DNA of 10,766 nucleotides from Lysobacterales bacterium (GCA_013213875.1 JABSSV010000332.1:1-10766), one strand, 5' to 3'. Positions 1 to 6,769 are shown, numbered from the stretch's first letter. A program made the numbers and translations. The notes: generated by a model not told the origin, from the sequence alone.

Positions 1-810
1 CAGGAAAGCCAGATCTGGCGCAAGGTGGCGCCGGAAAATCTGGTTTTCGTCGGCATGCGCGAGGGCGAGATCGTGCTGGAACTGAATCCGGACTTCGCAC
101 CGGTAACCAGCGCACGCTTTCGCGATCTCGTACGCGAGGATTTTTATCGCGGCCTGAGTTTCTACCGCGTTATTGAAGGCTTTGTGGCTCAGGCCGGCAC
201 GGAAAGTGATTTGCCACCGAGCGCCGATCAGCAACTGCCCCCTGAATTCGAGCGCAGCTGGGATGCCTCGCTAAACTGGACGCTGGTGCAAAACGGCGAT
301 CTGTACGCGGCGCAAACCGGTTTTGTCGATGGCGTGCCAGCCGCGCGGGAGGGCGGGCACATCTGGCTTGCCCATTGTCCCGGTGCCGTCGCCATGGCGC
401 GCGATACGGCGCCCGACTCGGGCAGCACCGACTTTTATATTGTGCTGGGCCAGGCGCCACGCTATCTGGACCGAAATCTGACGGTTTTTGCGCGTGTGAT
501 TGATGGTATGGAGGTCGCCCAGCGCATTCAGCGGGGCGCCGCCGCGGAAAATGGCATCATCAGCAATGACCTCGCGCGCAGCCGCATCGGCCGCATGCGC
601 CTGTTTGATCAACTCAGCGATGAGGAGCGCCGCGAGTATTACGTGGTCGACACCAACAGCGACGCTTTTCGCAAGGCGCTGGAACAGCGACGGGAACGTC
701 GCGATGCCTTCTTTATCCAAACCCCGCCGGCGGTACTGGACGTGTGTCAGGTGCCGGTGGCCAGTCGCGCTGAGCGCGCCGGCATTAGTCGGGAATTAAA
801 CCCCAAATAA
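1..810 (+). CDS. Cyclophilin-type peptidyl-prolyl cis-trans isomerase, 5' end outside window
   Basis: Catalyses cis-trans isomerisation of X-Pro peptide bonds during folding; many relatives are periplasmic, but the N-terminus that would show a signal peptide is missing. The frame is open to base 1 (eight codons before the GTG at 25, reading QESQIWRK), and the segment around WRKVAPENL resembles the mature N-terminus of exported homologues, so the true start is upstream. Counting the GTG as residue 1, the cyclophilin core covers about 7-170: FYRVIEGFVAQAG at 46-58 carries the catalytic-type Arg48 and Gln56, followed by GAVAMARDTAPDSGSTDFYI (120-139) and VFARVIDGMEVAQRI. The usual S-x-Q-F-F is S-T-D-F-Y here. 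An insertion at about 60-110 and a charged C-terminal tail (190-261) make it longer than minimal cyclophilins. The serine hydrolase gene follows after 26 bases, so cotranscription is possible. Family sure; location and substrate unknown. Confidence 0.93.
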   Translation, partial: QESQIWRKVAPENLVFVGMREGEIVLELNPDFAPVTSARFRDLVREDFYRGLSFYRVIEGFVAQAGTESDLPPSADQQLPPEFERSWDASLNWTLVQNGDLYAAQTGFVDGVPAAREGGHIWLAHCPGAVAMARDTAPDSGSTDFYIVLGQAPRYLDRNLTVFARVIDGMEVAQRIQRGAAAENGIISNDLARSRIGRMRLFDQLSDEERREYYVVDTNSDAFRKALEQRRERRDAFFIQTPPAVLDVCQVPVASRAERAGISRELNPK

Positions 811-826
811 TCCCTTGCCAAGCCGA

Positions 827-832
827 AGGAGA
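827..832 (+). promoter_or_regulatory. Ribosome binding site of the serine hydrolase gene
   Basis: AGGAGA lies four bases before the ATG at 837 and fixes the start. It sits in the 26-base gap after the isomerase stop codon, which fits translation from a shared transcript. Confidence 0.7.
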
Positions 833-836
833 CAGT

Positions 837-2000
837 ATGTTGAAAGGACGCCTTAAGCGCCAACTAGCCTATGCCCTGCTGCTCGGCTTGTCCCTGATAG
901 GTTCCGTATCTGCGGCAGACTATTTCCCGCCCCGCGGTGACTGGGCGCGCACCACACCCGCAGCGGCTGGCTTTAAGCCCGAGGCGCTGGAGGCGGCCGT
1001 GGCTCTGGCCCAGTCGCGCGTCGTGTTGGAACCACGGGACCTCAGCATTCCGATTCGAGAAGCCTTTGGCCGGGAACCTAACTTCCGCATTCTCGGGCCG
1101 ACCGGGACCCGCGAAACAGGTTCCGGACTGATTATTCGCGGCGGTAAAATCGTCGCCGAGTGGGGCGATCTCCAGCGCCCGGAAATGACCTTCAGTGTGG
1201 TCAAAAGCTATCTGTCCACAATTGCCGCTTTGGCCTGGGGCGCGGGCCTGATCAATGATCTCAACGCACCGGTCGCAGAACAGGTCAGGGACGGCACTTT
1301 TGCCTCAGAACACAATCGCAAGATCAGCTGGCACCATCTGCTGAACCAAACTTCGGACTGGTCCGGCCAGCTATGGGAAACCTGGGACTGGGCTGATCGC
1401 CCGGTCGGCGATGATCCCGCTGCCTGGCCCCAGCGGCCACTGAATGAGCCGGGCAGCTTTTACAAGTACAACGATGTGCGGGTAAATCTGCTGGCCTACA
1501 GCCTGCTGCAGCTTATGCGTGATCCGCTACCGGTGGTGTTACGCCGGCAGCTGATGGACCCGATTGGCGCCTCATCCAGCTGGCGCTGGTACGGCTATGA
1601 CAACTCCTGGATCACCCTGGACGGCCAAAAAATCCAGTCCGTATCCGGTGGCGGGCATTTCGGGGGCGGCCTGTTTATCAACACGCTGGACCATGCACGC
1701 TTTGGCTTGTTGATGCTGCGCGGAGGCCGCTGGCAGGATGAGCAACTGGTCCCGGAAGGCTGGCTGGAACGGGCCCTGAAGCCCACTAGCGTGCGCCCTG
1801 ACTACGGCTATCTCTGGTGGCTGAATACGGCGCGGGAGCGAATTCCGGCCGCTCCGGAAACGGCCTTCTGGGCCGCGGGCTTTGGCGGCAACTACATCTA
1901 TATGGACCCAGAGCATGATCTGCTTCTGGTACTGCGCTGGACCCCGGCGCTGGAAGAAGTCGTGACCGCACTCATGACGGCGCTTGAGCCCGAAAACTGA
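837..2000 (+). CDS. Secreted serine hydrolase, beta-lactamase/penicillin-binding-protein fold (COG1680-like)
   Basis: Predicted acyl-serine hydrolase (387 aa) acting outside the cytoplasm; substrate unknown (esters, amides or peptides are all possible). Residues 1-26 form a signal peptide (basic start, hydrophobic run, SVSAA cleavage context) with no lipobox Cys. The S-x-x-K motif is Ser120-Val-Val-Lys123, just ahead of a helix. The second motif is Tyr211-Asn-Asp213, so Asp stands where most relatives have the Asn of Y-x-N. The third-motif region is a Gly-rich GGGHFGGG (271-278), and a GFGGN segment (348-352) sits where related enzymes carry H/W-x-G or GHGGN. Length is normal for the family. 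The start is supported by AGGAGA at 827-832, four bases before the ATG. It lies 26 bases after the isomerase gene and converges on the regulator gene; the 123 bases between them show no clear terminator. True beta-lactamase activity is unlikely but cannot be excluded. Confidence 0.88.
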   Translation: MLKGRLKRQLAYALLLGLSLIGSVSAADYFPPRGDWARTTPAAAGFKPEALEAAVALAQSRVVLEPRDLSIPIREAFGREPNFRILGPTGTRETGSGLIIRGGKIVAEWGDLQRPEMTFSVVKSYLSTIAALAWGAGLINDLNAPVAEQVRDGTFASEHNRKISWHHLLNQTSDWSGQLWETWDWADRPVGDDPAAWPQRPLNEPGSFYKYNDVRVNLLAYSLLQLMRDPLPVVLRRQLMDPIGASSSWRWYGYDNSWITLDGQKIQSVSGGGHFGGGLFINTLDHARFGLLMLRGGRWQDEQLVPEGWLERALKPTSVRPDYGYLWWLNTARERIPAAPETAFWAAGFGGNYIYMDPEHDLLLVLRWTPALEEVVTALMTALEPEN

Positions 2001-2123
2001 GGCTGGCTAAGGTCTGGCGCCATTACCGCAACCCGCCGGCAGGGCACCATAAGCCGCTCGCAGCACGCCATGAAGGCTGAGGACCGCCGCCTAGCACGAC
2101 GGGACCGGGGCACCAAACCTCGC

Positions 2124-2741
2124 CTACTTGCCGATCGCGGTGCGCGAGTCCGGCGTTTCGGGCAACTGCCCCAGTAGCTGCAAGTAAGGCGACGATAGCA
2201 CCGCCAGCAACTCCTTATCTTCGGCTGCCAACAGCTGCTGGTAGCGCGCCGGGCGCAGCAACACCAGATCTAACTCACGACCTATTCTGTTGGCAGCCTG
2301 TTTTAGCGCTGGCTGCAGCCGCTCACGAACGCCCGACTCGCTTACCAGCAACAGCTTCAGCCTGGCTTCCGTGTTTTCCAGCCCCGGCCCATAGAGCAGG
2401 GCCAGTTCCGGTTCTTCAGACAACTCCCGGAGCGCCTCGCGAAACACCGCATGACGCCCAAAACTCTTTACCACCATACGCCGTAGCTCCTCATAGAAAG
2501 GGCTGGCCGGATTGGCCTGGTAATGGAGCTGATTGCCGCGCCGCTCAACCGTCAATAGACCGACGGCACTCAAACGGGCCAGTTCCCGCTGGACAGCGCC
2601 GGTACCCACGGTCACCAGGCGCACCACTTCATTGGCGTAGAACGAACGTTCAGGAAAACCAAAGAACAGGGACAGAACGCGACGCCGAGAACGCGTAAAC
2701 AGCGCTCGCCAAAGATCCTTTCCTTGCCCTAAAAAACCCAT
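2124..2741 (-). CDS. Winged-helix transcriptional regulator with degenerate nucleotidyltransferase-like domain
   Basis: Putative DNA-binding regulator (205 aa). Residues about 12-77 form an ArsR/MarR-like winged helix: helices from FTRSRRRVLSLFF onward, a recognition helix near 46-61 (TGTGAVQRELARLSAVG), and a wing LLTVERRGNQLHYQAN. Residues about 108-190 align by pattern with the MNT-type nucleotidyltransferase domain often fused to this helix family (ALLYGPG, then a hydrophobic strand LKLLLVSE), but the G-S...S-D-x-D-L catalytic signature is gone: the stretch reads GPGLENTEARLKLLL, with no paired Asp. It is therefore probably a sensing or structural remnant, not an enzyme. The ATG at 2741 is the only sensible start, because an in-frame TGA lies seven codons upstream. 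There is no Shine-Dalgarno, and a TATTAT box sits only 10 bases before the ATG, so the mRNA may be leaderless. The inverted repeat at 2745-2760 is the obvious candidate operator. The target is unknown. Confidence 0.82.
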   Translation of the reverse strand: MGFLGQGKDLWRALFTRSRRRVLSLFFGFPERSFYANEVVRLVTVGTGAVQRELARLSAVGLLTVERRGNQLHYQANPASPFYEELRRMVVKSFGRHAVFREALRELSEEPELALLYGPGLENTEARLKLLLVSESGVRERLQPALKQAANRIGRELDLVLLRPARYQQLLAAEDKELLAVLSSPYLQLLGQLPETPDSRTAIGK

Positions 2742-2744
2742 ATA

Positions 2745-2760
2745 AGGTACGATAATACCT
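2745..2760. promoter_or_regulatory. Inverted repeat with overlapping divergent -10 boxes; candidate operator of the regulator
   Basis: AGGTA-CGATAA-TACCT is a perfect 5+6+5 inverted repeat starting four bases upstream of the regulator's ATG. Its centre reads TATTAT on the minus strand (toward the regulator) and GATAAT on the plus strand (toward the candidate RNA), both resembling sigma-70 -10 boxes. I see no good -35 box in either direction. A dimeric winged-helix protein bound here could control both transcripts; that is inference from position only. Confidence 0.42.
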
Positions 2761-2860
2761 CATTTGGGTTTTTCTGGCCCCGGGCCGCTGGCCTGAGCCG
2801 GTTAGACGCAAATGAGTGTCCAAGGACGCAGCATAACGACTCCGTTTGCTGCACGGGACG

Positions 2861-3025
2861 CTACCCTGAAGGGGTGTCAGATTTCGGAGCCAACGCGCCG
2901 AAAGTGCTGTTTGGGCTACACCACCCACAGCCAGCTAAGCCCGGGCGCAAGGGCCCTGCAAGGATCAGGACGGGTTGAATTCAGGGTAGGTTGTTATGCC
3001 GGCCGCAGCCGCGGCCGGCTCTTTT
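2861..3025 (+). ncRNA. Candidate free-standing structured RNA, class not recognised
   Basis: No convincing gene lies here, but the strand folds well. A perfect 10-base pairing joins CTACCCTGAA (2861-2870) with TTCAGGGTAG (2980-2989), closing a 109-base loop. Inside are TTTCGG/CCGAAA (2882-2887 with 2898-2903), GCTGT-tt-GGG/CCC-ACAGC (2906-2915 with 2924-2931) and GGGC/GCCC (2943-2946 with 2953-2956). A strong intrinsic terminator follows nine bases after the closing stem. Further hairpins upstream (2818-2827; GCAGC/GCTGC at 2828-2832 with 2848-2852) suggest the 5' end is earlier, perhaps about 2763 if the GATAAT at 2751-2756 is its -10 box, giving an RNA of about 265 nt. Alternative pairings exist: CCC/GGG at 2864-2866 with 2871-2873, and GGTGT/ACACC at 2873-2877 with 2918-2922. 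It does not match signatures I know for 6S, 4.5S, RNase P RNA, tmRNA or common riboswitches. Several GGA triplets leave a CsrA-binding RNA possible. Confidence 0.45.
2998..3025 (+). terminator. Strong rho-independent terminator of the candidate RNA
   Basis: A perfect 9-bp all-GC stem, GCCGGCCGC (2998-3006) with GCGGCCGGC (3011-3019), has a 4-base loop and is followed by TCTTTT. The T-tract is on the plus strand only. No gene on the plus strand lies upstream until the hydrolase that ends at 2000, beyond the oppositely oriented regulator. The terminator therefore implies a dedicated plus-strand transcript between 2742 and 2998. Confidence 0.72.
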
Positions 3026-3065
3026 CCAGCACCAGATACCGCATGACTACTTGAGTTTTATTCAT

Positions 3066-3109
3066 GGCCTAGACCGCCCGTTATGGGGGTAAAAAGCCAC
3101 TTCTAGGCC
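3066..3109. repeat. Perfect 8-base inverted repeat GGCCTAGA/TCTAGGCC
   Basis: GGCCTAGA (3066-3073) and TCTAGGCC (3102-3109) can form an 8-bp stem around a 28-base loop, which itself holds a small CCC/GGG hairpin. No T-tract follows, so it is not a terminator. The first arm begins just past the first copy of the direct repeat at 3051. Confidence 0.45.
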
Positions 3110-3130
3110 TGCTTAAATGAAAGTGACTCG

Positions 3131-3157
3131 CATTTAGCCAAAAATGCACGTATAGTA
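3131..3157 (+). promoter_or_regulatory. Weak promoter candidate with a palindromic element
   Basis: GCATTT (3131-3136) and AAATGC (3143-3148) form an inverted repeat with a 6-base spacer, directly followed by TATAGT (3152-3157), a fair -10 box. No good -35 hexamer is visible at the right distance. It would drive a plus-strand transcript through the hairpins at 3192-3336 to the terminator at 3370. It is weak as a promoter call and mainly marks an operator-like arrangement. Confidence 0.25.
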
Positions 3158-3191
3158 GGTGTCAACAGCGCCGTTTTCTCTAAAAATCCCG

Positions 3192-3338
3192 GTTTTATGA
3201 AAACGTCCGGACGTCCCCGATCCGGCATCGCCAACAAAAACCTTTGGTGTTTCCTAGGCTTAGGAATACCAAGAACGGTGAGCCGCTAGTTGAGTTTTAG
3301 TCACGTGGAGTGCTGGCAAACCTTTGCTGTCAGCACCA
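3192..3338 (+). other. Cluster of hairpins in noncoding DNA, possible second RNA
   Basis: Within 150 bases lie GTTTT-atg-AAAAC (3192-3204), the 12-base palindrome ACGTCCGGACGT (3203-3214), an imperfect arm pair around TTTCCTA/TAGGAA (about 3242-3272), and a 9-bp stem GTGCTGGCA/TGTCAGCAC (3310-3318 with 3328-3336; one G-U pair on the plus strand). A 30-codon frame from ATG 3197 to TAG 3287-3289 is present but has no Shine-Dalgarno. No protein homology is recognisable, so a structured transcript or regulatory region is the better reading, with low certainty. Confidence 0.3.
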
Positions 3339-3369
3339 TGGAATTACGTCGCCACCCGCGTGATTAATA

Positions 3370-3399
3370 GAAAGCCCGGCTTCTCCTGGCCGGGCTTTC
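3370..3399. terminator. Bidirectional-type terminator downstream of the ABC exporter gene
   Basis: GAAAGCCCGGC (3370-3380) and GCCGGGCTTTC (3389-3399) form a perfect 11-bp stem with an 8-base loop; the A/T ends of the stem give a short U-tract in either direction. On the minus strand it lies 17 bases beyond the exporter stop codon at 3417-3419 and is its natural terminator. On the plus strand it would stop any transcript coming from the 3030-3370 region. Confidence 0.72.
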
Positions 3400-3416
3400 G
3401 CTTATCTCCACCGGGC

Positions 3417-5201
3417 TCAGGCAGCACGGTCTCCGAATTGCAGCGCGGCCAGCCTAGCGTAGAGCGGGTTGCTGCTTACCAGTTCTTCATGCGTGCCTTC
3501 AGCGGCAATGCGCCCACGATCCATCACCAGAATCCGGTCGGCTTTCTTCACGGTCGACAGGCGATGCGCAATGATCAGCGTGGTCCGGTGCTCCATCAAA
3601 CGCTCGAGGGCTGCCTGCACGAGCCGCTCACTTTCCGAATCGAGGGCGCTGGTGGCCTCATCCAGCAACAGCACCGGCGGATCTTTCAGGATGGCCCGCG
3701 CGATGGCAATGCGTTGCCGCTGCCCCCCGGACAAGCGGATGCCGCGTTCACCAAGAAATGTTTCATAACCATCCGGCAGCGCGCTGATGAATTCATGCGC
3801 GGCCGCGGCCTTAGCGGCTGCCTCCACTTCCCGATCGGTCGCATCCGGCCGCCCGAGACGGATATTTTCCCTAGCATTGGCGCCGAACAGCACAGTCTCC
3901 TGCGGCACCAGCGCAAGCTGACTGCGAAGCGCCGTCGGATCCAGGCAGCCAAGCGGCTGATCGTCGATGGAGATGGTGCCGCTGATCGGGTCGTAAAATC
4001 GGAGCAGCAATTGCAAACAGGTGCTCTTACCGGCACCGGATGGACCGACTATGGCGACAGTCTCGCCGGCCTCTATGCGCAAATCCAGATCAGCAATCGC
4101 CAGGTCATCCGGCCTGGAGGGATAGGCAAAACTGACCTGGTCGAAGCGGATGCGACCCTCGGCCCTCGAACCCAAAGAGGCGGGCTTCTCCGGCGCCTTG
4201 ATTGCGGGCCTGGCCTGCAGCAGCTCGGACAGACGCTCCATGGCGCCCGCCCCTCGCTGTATATCGCCCCAAACCTCGCTCAGTCCGGTGGCAGAGGCGC
4301 CCACCATCAGCGAGTAGAGCAGGAACTGGGTCAGCTGGCCGCCAGTCATGTCACCGGCCACCACCGCGCGCGACCCCATCCAGAGAATAAAAGTGATGGC
4401 GGCAAACACCAGCGCAAAGCCCAGGGCGGTCATGACCGCGCGCATGCGCATGCGCTGCAGTCCGGCCAGGAAGCTGTCCTGTACCGCGTGCGCGTAGCGC
4501 CGCGTCTGACTCGCCTCCAGCGTGTAGGCCTGCACCGTTTGAATGGCCTCCAGCGACTCTCCCGCCAGGCCGCTGGTATCGGCGACACGGTCCTGGGAAA
4601 TCCTGGACAGTGAGCGGATACGACGCCCGACAAACACCAGCGGCAACACCACCAGCGGTATGCCCAGCACGATGTAGCTGGTGAGTTGAAAACTGGTTAG
4701 AAGCAGCAGCACCAGCCCACCCGTGAGATTGAGCGTGGCGCGCAAAGCAATGGACAGGGTGACTCCGGAAATACTCTGCACCAGGGTGGTGTCCGTGGTC
4801 AGACGCGACAGCACCTCGCCGGTTTTGGTCACCTCAAAAAACGTCGGATCCATGCGCACAACGCGGGCGAAAACCGCGTTCCGCAGATCAGCAACCACCC
4901 GCTCACCGATCCAGCTGACCAGGTAAAAGCGTAGCGCGGCAAACAGCCCGAACACCATGGCAGCGGCAAAAAACCAGCCGAAGTAACGGTTTACCGTGGC
5001 CAGGTTACCGTCAGCAAAGCCGTTGTCGATGAGATAGCGCAGGGCAATAGGCACGGCCAACAGCGCTCCGGAGGCAATAACCAGCGCAGCGAGGGCGGCA
5101 GCCACGCGCTTGCGATAGGGCCGGATGAATGGTCCCAGGGTGCGTAGCGGCGCCAGTGAGTCGGCCTTGGGCCGACCTTCATGATCAAGTGGCGGGGGCA
5201 T
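3417..5201 (-). CDS. ABC exporter half-transporter, MsbA-related (fused permease and ATPase)
   Basis: Inner-membrane ATP-driven exporter (594 aa) expected to work as a homodimer; substrate unknown (lipid, drug or peptide). Residues about 25-330 form the six-helix type I exporter domain, with hydrophobic segments near 33-55, 72-92, 145-170, 174-192, 258-276 and 285-305. The nucleotide-binding domain (about 350-585) is complete: A-loop Tyr360, Walker A GPSGAGKST (386-394), Q-loop Gln434, signature LSGGQ (490-494), Walker B LLLDE (511-515) with Glu515 as catalytic base, D-loop SALD, H-loop His546. The sequence resembles the MsbA-related group (TIGR02204-like) rather than MsbA itself, and no lipid A kinase gene is adjacent as in msbA-lpxK operons. 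No Shine-Dalgarno precedes the ATG at 5201. The sulfatase gene ends 106 bases upstream on the same strand; cotranscription is possible but unproven. Every motif is intact. Confidence 0.93.
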   Translation of the reverse strand: MPPPLDHEGRPKADSLAPLRTLGPFIRPYRKRVAAALAALVIASGALLAVPIALRYLIDNGFADGNLATVNRYFGWFFAAAMVFGLFAALRFYLVSWIGERVVADLRNAVFARVVRMDPTFFEVTKTGEVLSRLTTDTTLVQSISGVTLSIALRATLNLTGGLVLLLLTSFQLTSYIVLGIPLVVLPLVFVGRRIRSLSRISQDRVADTSGLAGESLEAIQTVQAYTLEASQTRRYAHAVQDSFLAGLQRMRMRAVMTALGFALVFAAITFILWMGSRAVVAGDMTGGQLTQFLLYSLMVGASATGLSEVWGDIQRGAGAMERLSELLQARPAIKAPEKPASLGSRAEGRIRFDQVSFAYPSRPDDLAIADLDLRIEAGETVAIVGPSGAGKSTCLQLLLRFYDPISGTISIDDQPLGCLDPTALRSQLALVPQETVLFGANARENIRLGRPDATDREVEAAAKAAAAHEFISALPDGYETFLGERGIRLSGGQRQRIAIARAILKDPPVLLLDEATSALDSESERLVQAALERLMEHRTTLIIAHRLSTVKKADRILVMDRGRIAAEGTHEELVSSNPLYARLAALQFGDRAA

Positions 5202-5307
5202 GAGCAGAAAATGGGGCCGGAGCGCCGGTTCTCAATACGCTGGCTGCCTGATTGCTGATCAACATCACAGTACCAGTCTTACCAGCACCGGCAGGCCGCG
5301 CGCAAGC

Positions 5308-6714
5308 CTAGGGGTCCGGAGCGCCGGGATCCTCTGCAATCGACGCCTGATGGGCCTCCAGCGCCTCGTAAAGCGGAAAGTCGACCCAGGTATCATTGAG
5401 ATAGTTCAGCTCCGGCACCTCTTCCTTCGGATCTACAATAAGGTTGTAAACACTCGGGTAGGCCAGATCACGAACGGCATAGCTGCTCTCGTCCATATCC
5501 TTGAGCAGCAGCTTCCAGTCACGCCATTTCACCCCAAACAGGGTATTCCCGATATAGATCGGCACCACTTCACGCGCCGACTTGTCCGCCTTGCCCATCA
5601 GGAAACCGGACTGATCGGCACCGTCCATCACCCGGTCTTTGGGTAAGCTGGCACCGGTAAAAGCCGCCAGCGTCGGCATCAGATCAACCGCATGCATGAT
5701 CTGATTGGAGCTGGCGCCCGCCGGTATCCGGTTCGGCCAGCGAATCAGGAACGGCACCCGCAGCGAGCCCTCCCAGGGCGAAAACATGCTGCCACGCCAG
5801 GGGCCGGTAAAGCCGAAAGAACGCGGCACGCCCTCACGCCCGTTGTCGGAGGTAAAGATAAAAATCGTGTTGTCTTTGATTCCCAGCCGGTCGACGGTTG
5901 CGAGTAGCTCACCCACGTAGCTGTCGGTCTGCGCCAACACATCGGCAAAACTCCCGTGGCCGGTCTTGCCATACCAGTCGGGATGGGGATCGACCGGCTC
6001 ATGGGTCTGGGTGTAAGACAAAAAGACAAAGAAAGGTTCGCCGGCTTCATGCTGGCGTTGCATGAAGTCGATTCCCTGGCTGGTGATTTCGCGATCTATG
6101 GTTTTGCGCTTGGCCCGATCAAACAGCGCCACCTTCTTCGGCGCCTCACCTTTCTTGGCGCTCATAACATGGGTGAACACGGCACCGGGATGTGCATCCG
6201 GATCATAGCTATTGCTGTCCGGCCAGAATGCCCGATCGGAAGAACGCGGCAAACCAATCCACTCATCGAAGCCCTGGCCGGAAGGAAACCGCCCTTCCGT
6301 ATCGCCCAGATGCCACTTGCCGAACAGACCGGTGCGGTAGCCGGCGTCGGACAGCATCTCCGCCATGGTGACTTCCCAGGCCGTGATGCCATACCAGGTG
6401 CCGCGCGGCTCCCCTTCCTCCCGCTGGCGGGTACGAATACCAAAGCGCCCGGTCATCAAGGATGACCGCGAGGGCACACACTCTGCCTCGACGTTGTAGT
6501 TGGTGAGCTTGAAGCCCTCAGTAGCAATGCCATCAATATTGGGGGTCGGCGCTCCGCGCATCACACCACCGCCATAGGCTCCGATCTCTCCCCAGCCGAA
6601 GTTGTCCATCAGCACCAGCACGATATTTGGCTTTTCATTGGCACTGGCCGGGGGCAGTGCGAGCGGCATAAGAGCCAGTAATAAAATCGCCTTGCACGCC
6701 AGTTGCTTGTTCAT
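5308..6714 (-). CDS. Secreted type I arylsulfatase-family sulfatase
   Basis: Hydrolyses sulfate esters in the periplasm or outside the cell; substrate unknown, with sulfated polysaccharides or aryl sulfates as the usual candidates. The 468-aa protein has a signal peptide (1-25, ending PASA). The active-site motif C-x-P-S-R is Cys79-Val-Pro-Ser-Arg83; Cys79 would be converted to formylglycine by a maturase that is not in this window. Other active-site elements: Asp37-Asn38 (MDNFGWGEIG), Lys133 and His135 in GKWHLG, His238 in TQTHEP, and Asp290-Asn291-Gly292. Asn38 replaces the second metal-binding Asp of textbook sulfatases; from memory, a subgroup with MDN-x-G-x-GE and GAPTPNID motifs shares this. 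A weak GGGGAAG precedes the ATG. The gene lies between AcnX and the ABC exporter on the same strand, with 174 and 106 bases of spacing, so it may have its own promoter. Confidence 0.93.
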   Translation of the reverse strand: MNKQLACKAILLLALMPLALPPASANEKPNIVLVLMDNFGWGEIGAYGGGVMRGAPTPNIDGIATEGFKLTNYNVEAECVPSRSSLMTGRFGIRTRQREEGEPRGTWYGITAWEVTMAEMLSDAGYRTGLFGKWHLGDTEGRFPSGQGFDEWIGLPRSSDRAFWPDSNSYDPDAHPGAVFTHVMSAKKGEAPKKVALFDRAKRKTIDREITSQGIDFMQRQHEAGEPFFVFLSYTQTHEPVDPHPDWYGKTGHGSFADVLAQTDSYVGELLATVDRLGIKDNTIFIFTSDNGREGVPRSFGFTGPWRGSMFSPWEGSLRVPFLIRWPNRIPAGASSNQIMHAVDLMPTLAAFTGASLPKDRVMDGADQSGFLMGKADKSAREVVPIYIGNTLFGVKWRDWKLLLKDMDESSYAVRDLAYPSVYNLIVDPKEEVPELNYLNDTWVDFPLYEALEAHQASIAEDPGAPDP

Positions 6715-6769
6715 GAGGCTTCCCCGCTTGTTATTTCCTTGGTTTAGGAGCCAGCATAGCAGGCCTTTT

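Larger units (their letters stand above)
3051..3303. repeat. Imperfect 14-base direct repeat bracketing about 225 bases of noncoding DNA
   Basis: TTGAGTTTTATTCA (3051-3064) and TTGAGTTTTAGTCA (3290-3303) match at 13 of 14 positions. The DNA between them is AT-richer than its surroundings and rich in inverted repeats. The pair could be the boundary of a small inserted element, a paired binding site, or chance. I see no recombinase gene and no convincing terminal inverted repeats. Confidence 0.35.

Noticed and set aside
2001..2123. Possible terminator between the convergent serine hydrolase and regulator genes
   Set aside because: GC-rich short repeats are present, but I find no stable stem followed by a T-tract on either strand.
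2812..3054. 80-codon plus-strand frame over the candidate RNA
   Set aside because: It has no Shine-Dalgarno, no recognisable protein features, and runs through the stem and T-tract of a strong intrinsic terminator. The RNA structure explains the region better.
3066..3109. Integron attC-like site
   Set aside because: The 8-base inverted repeat lacks the GTTRRRY/RYYYAAC core sites and no integrase or cassette gene is near.
3197..3289. 30-codon frame starting MKTSGRPRSG in the noncoding island
   Set aside because: No ribosome binding site precedes it, and it overlaps several inverted repeats. It is too short to support without conservation data.
3324..4613. Open frame of 429 codons on the plus strand opposite the ABC exporter gene
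   Set aside because: It lies antisense to a complete exporter with every ATPase motif intact. Its translation is rich in Arg, Gly, Gln and His without any recognisable domain, as expected of a GC-rich shadow frame.
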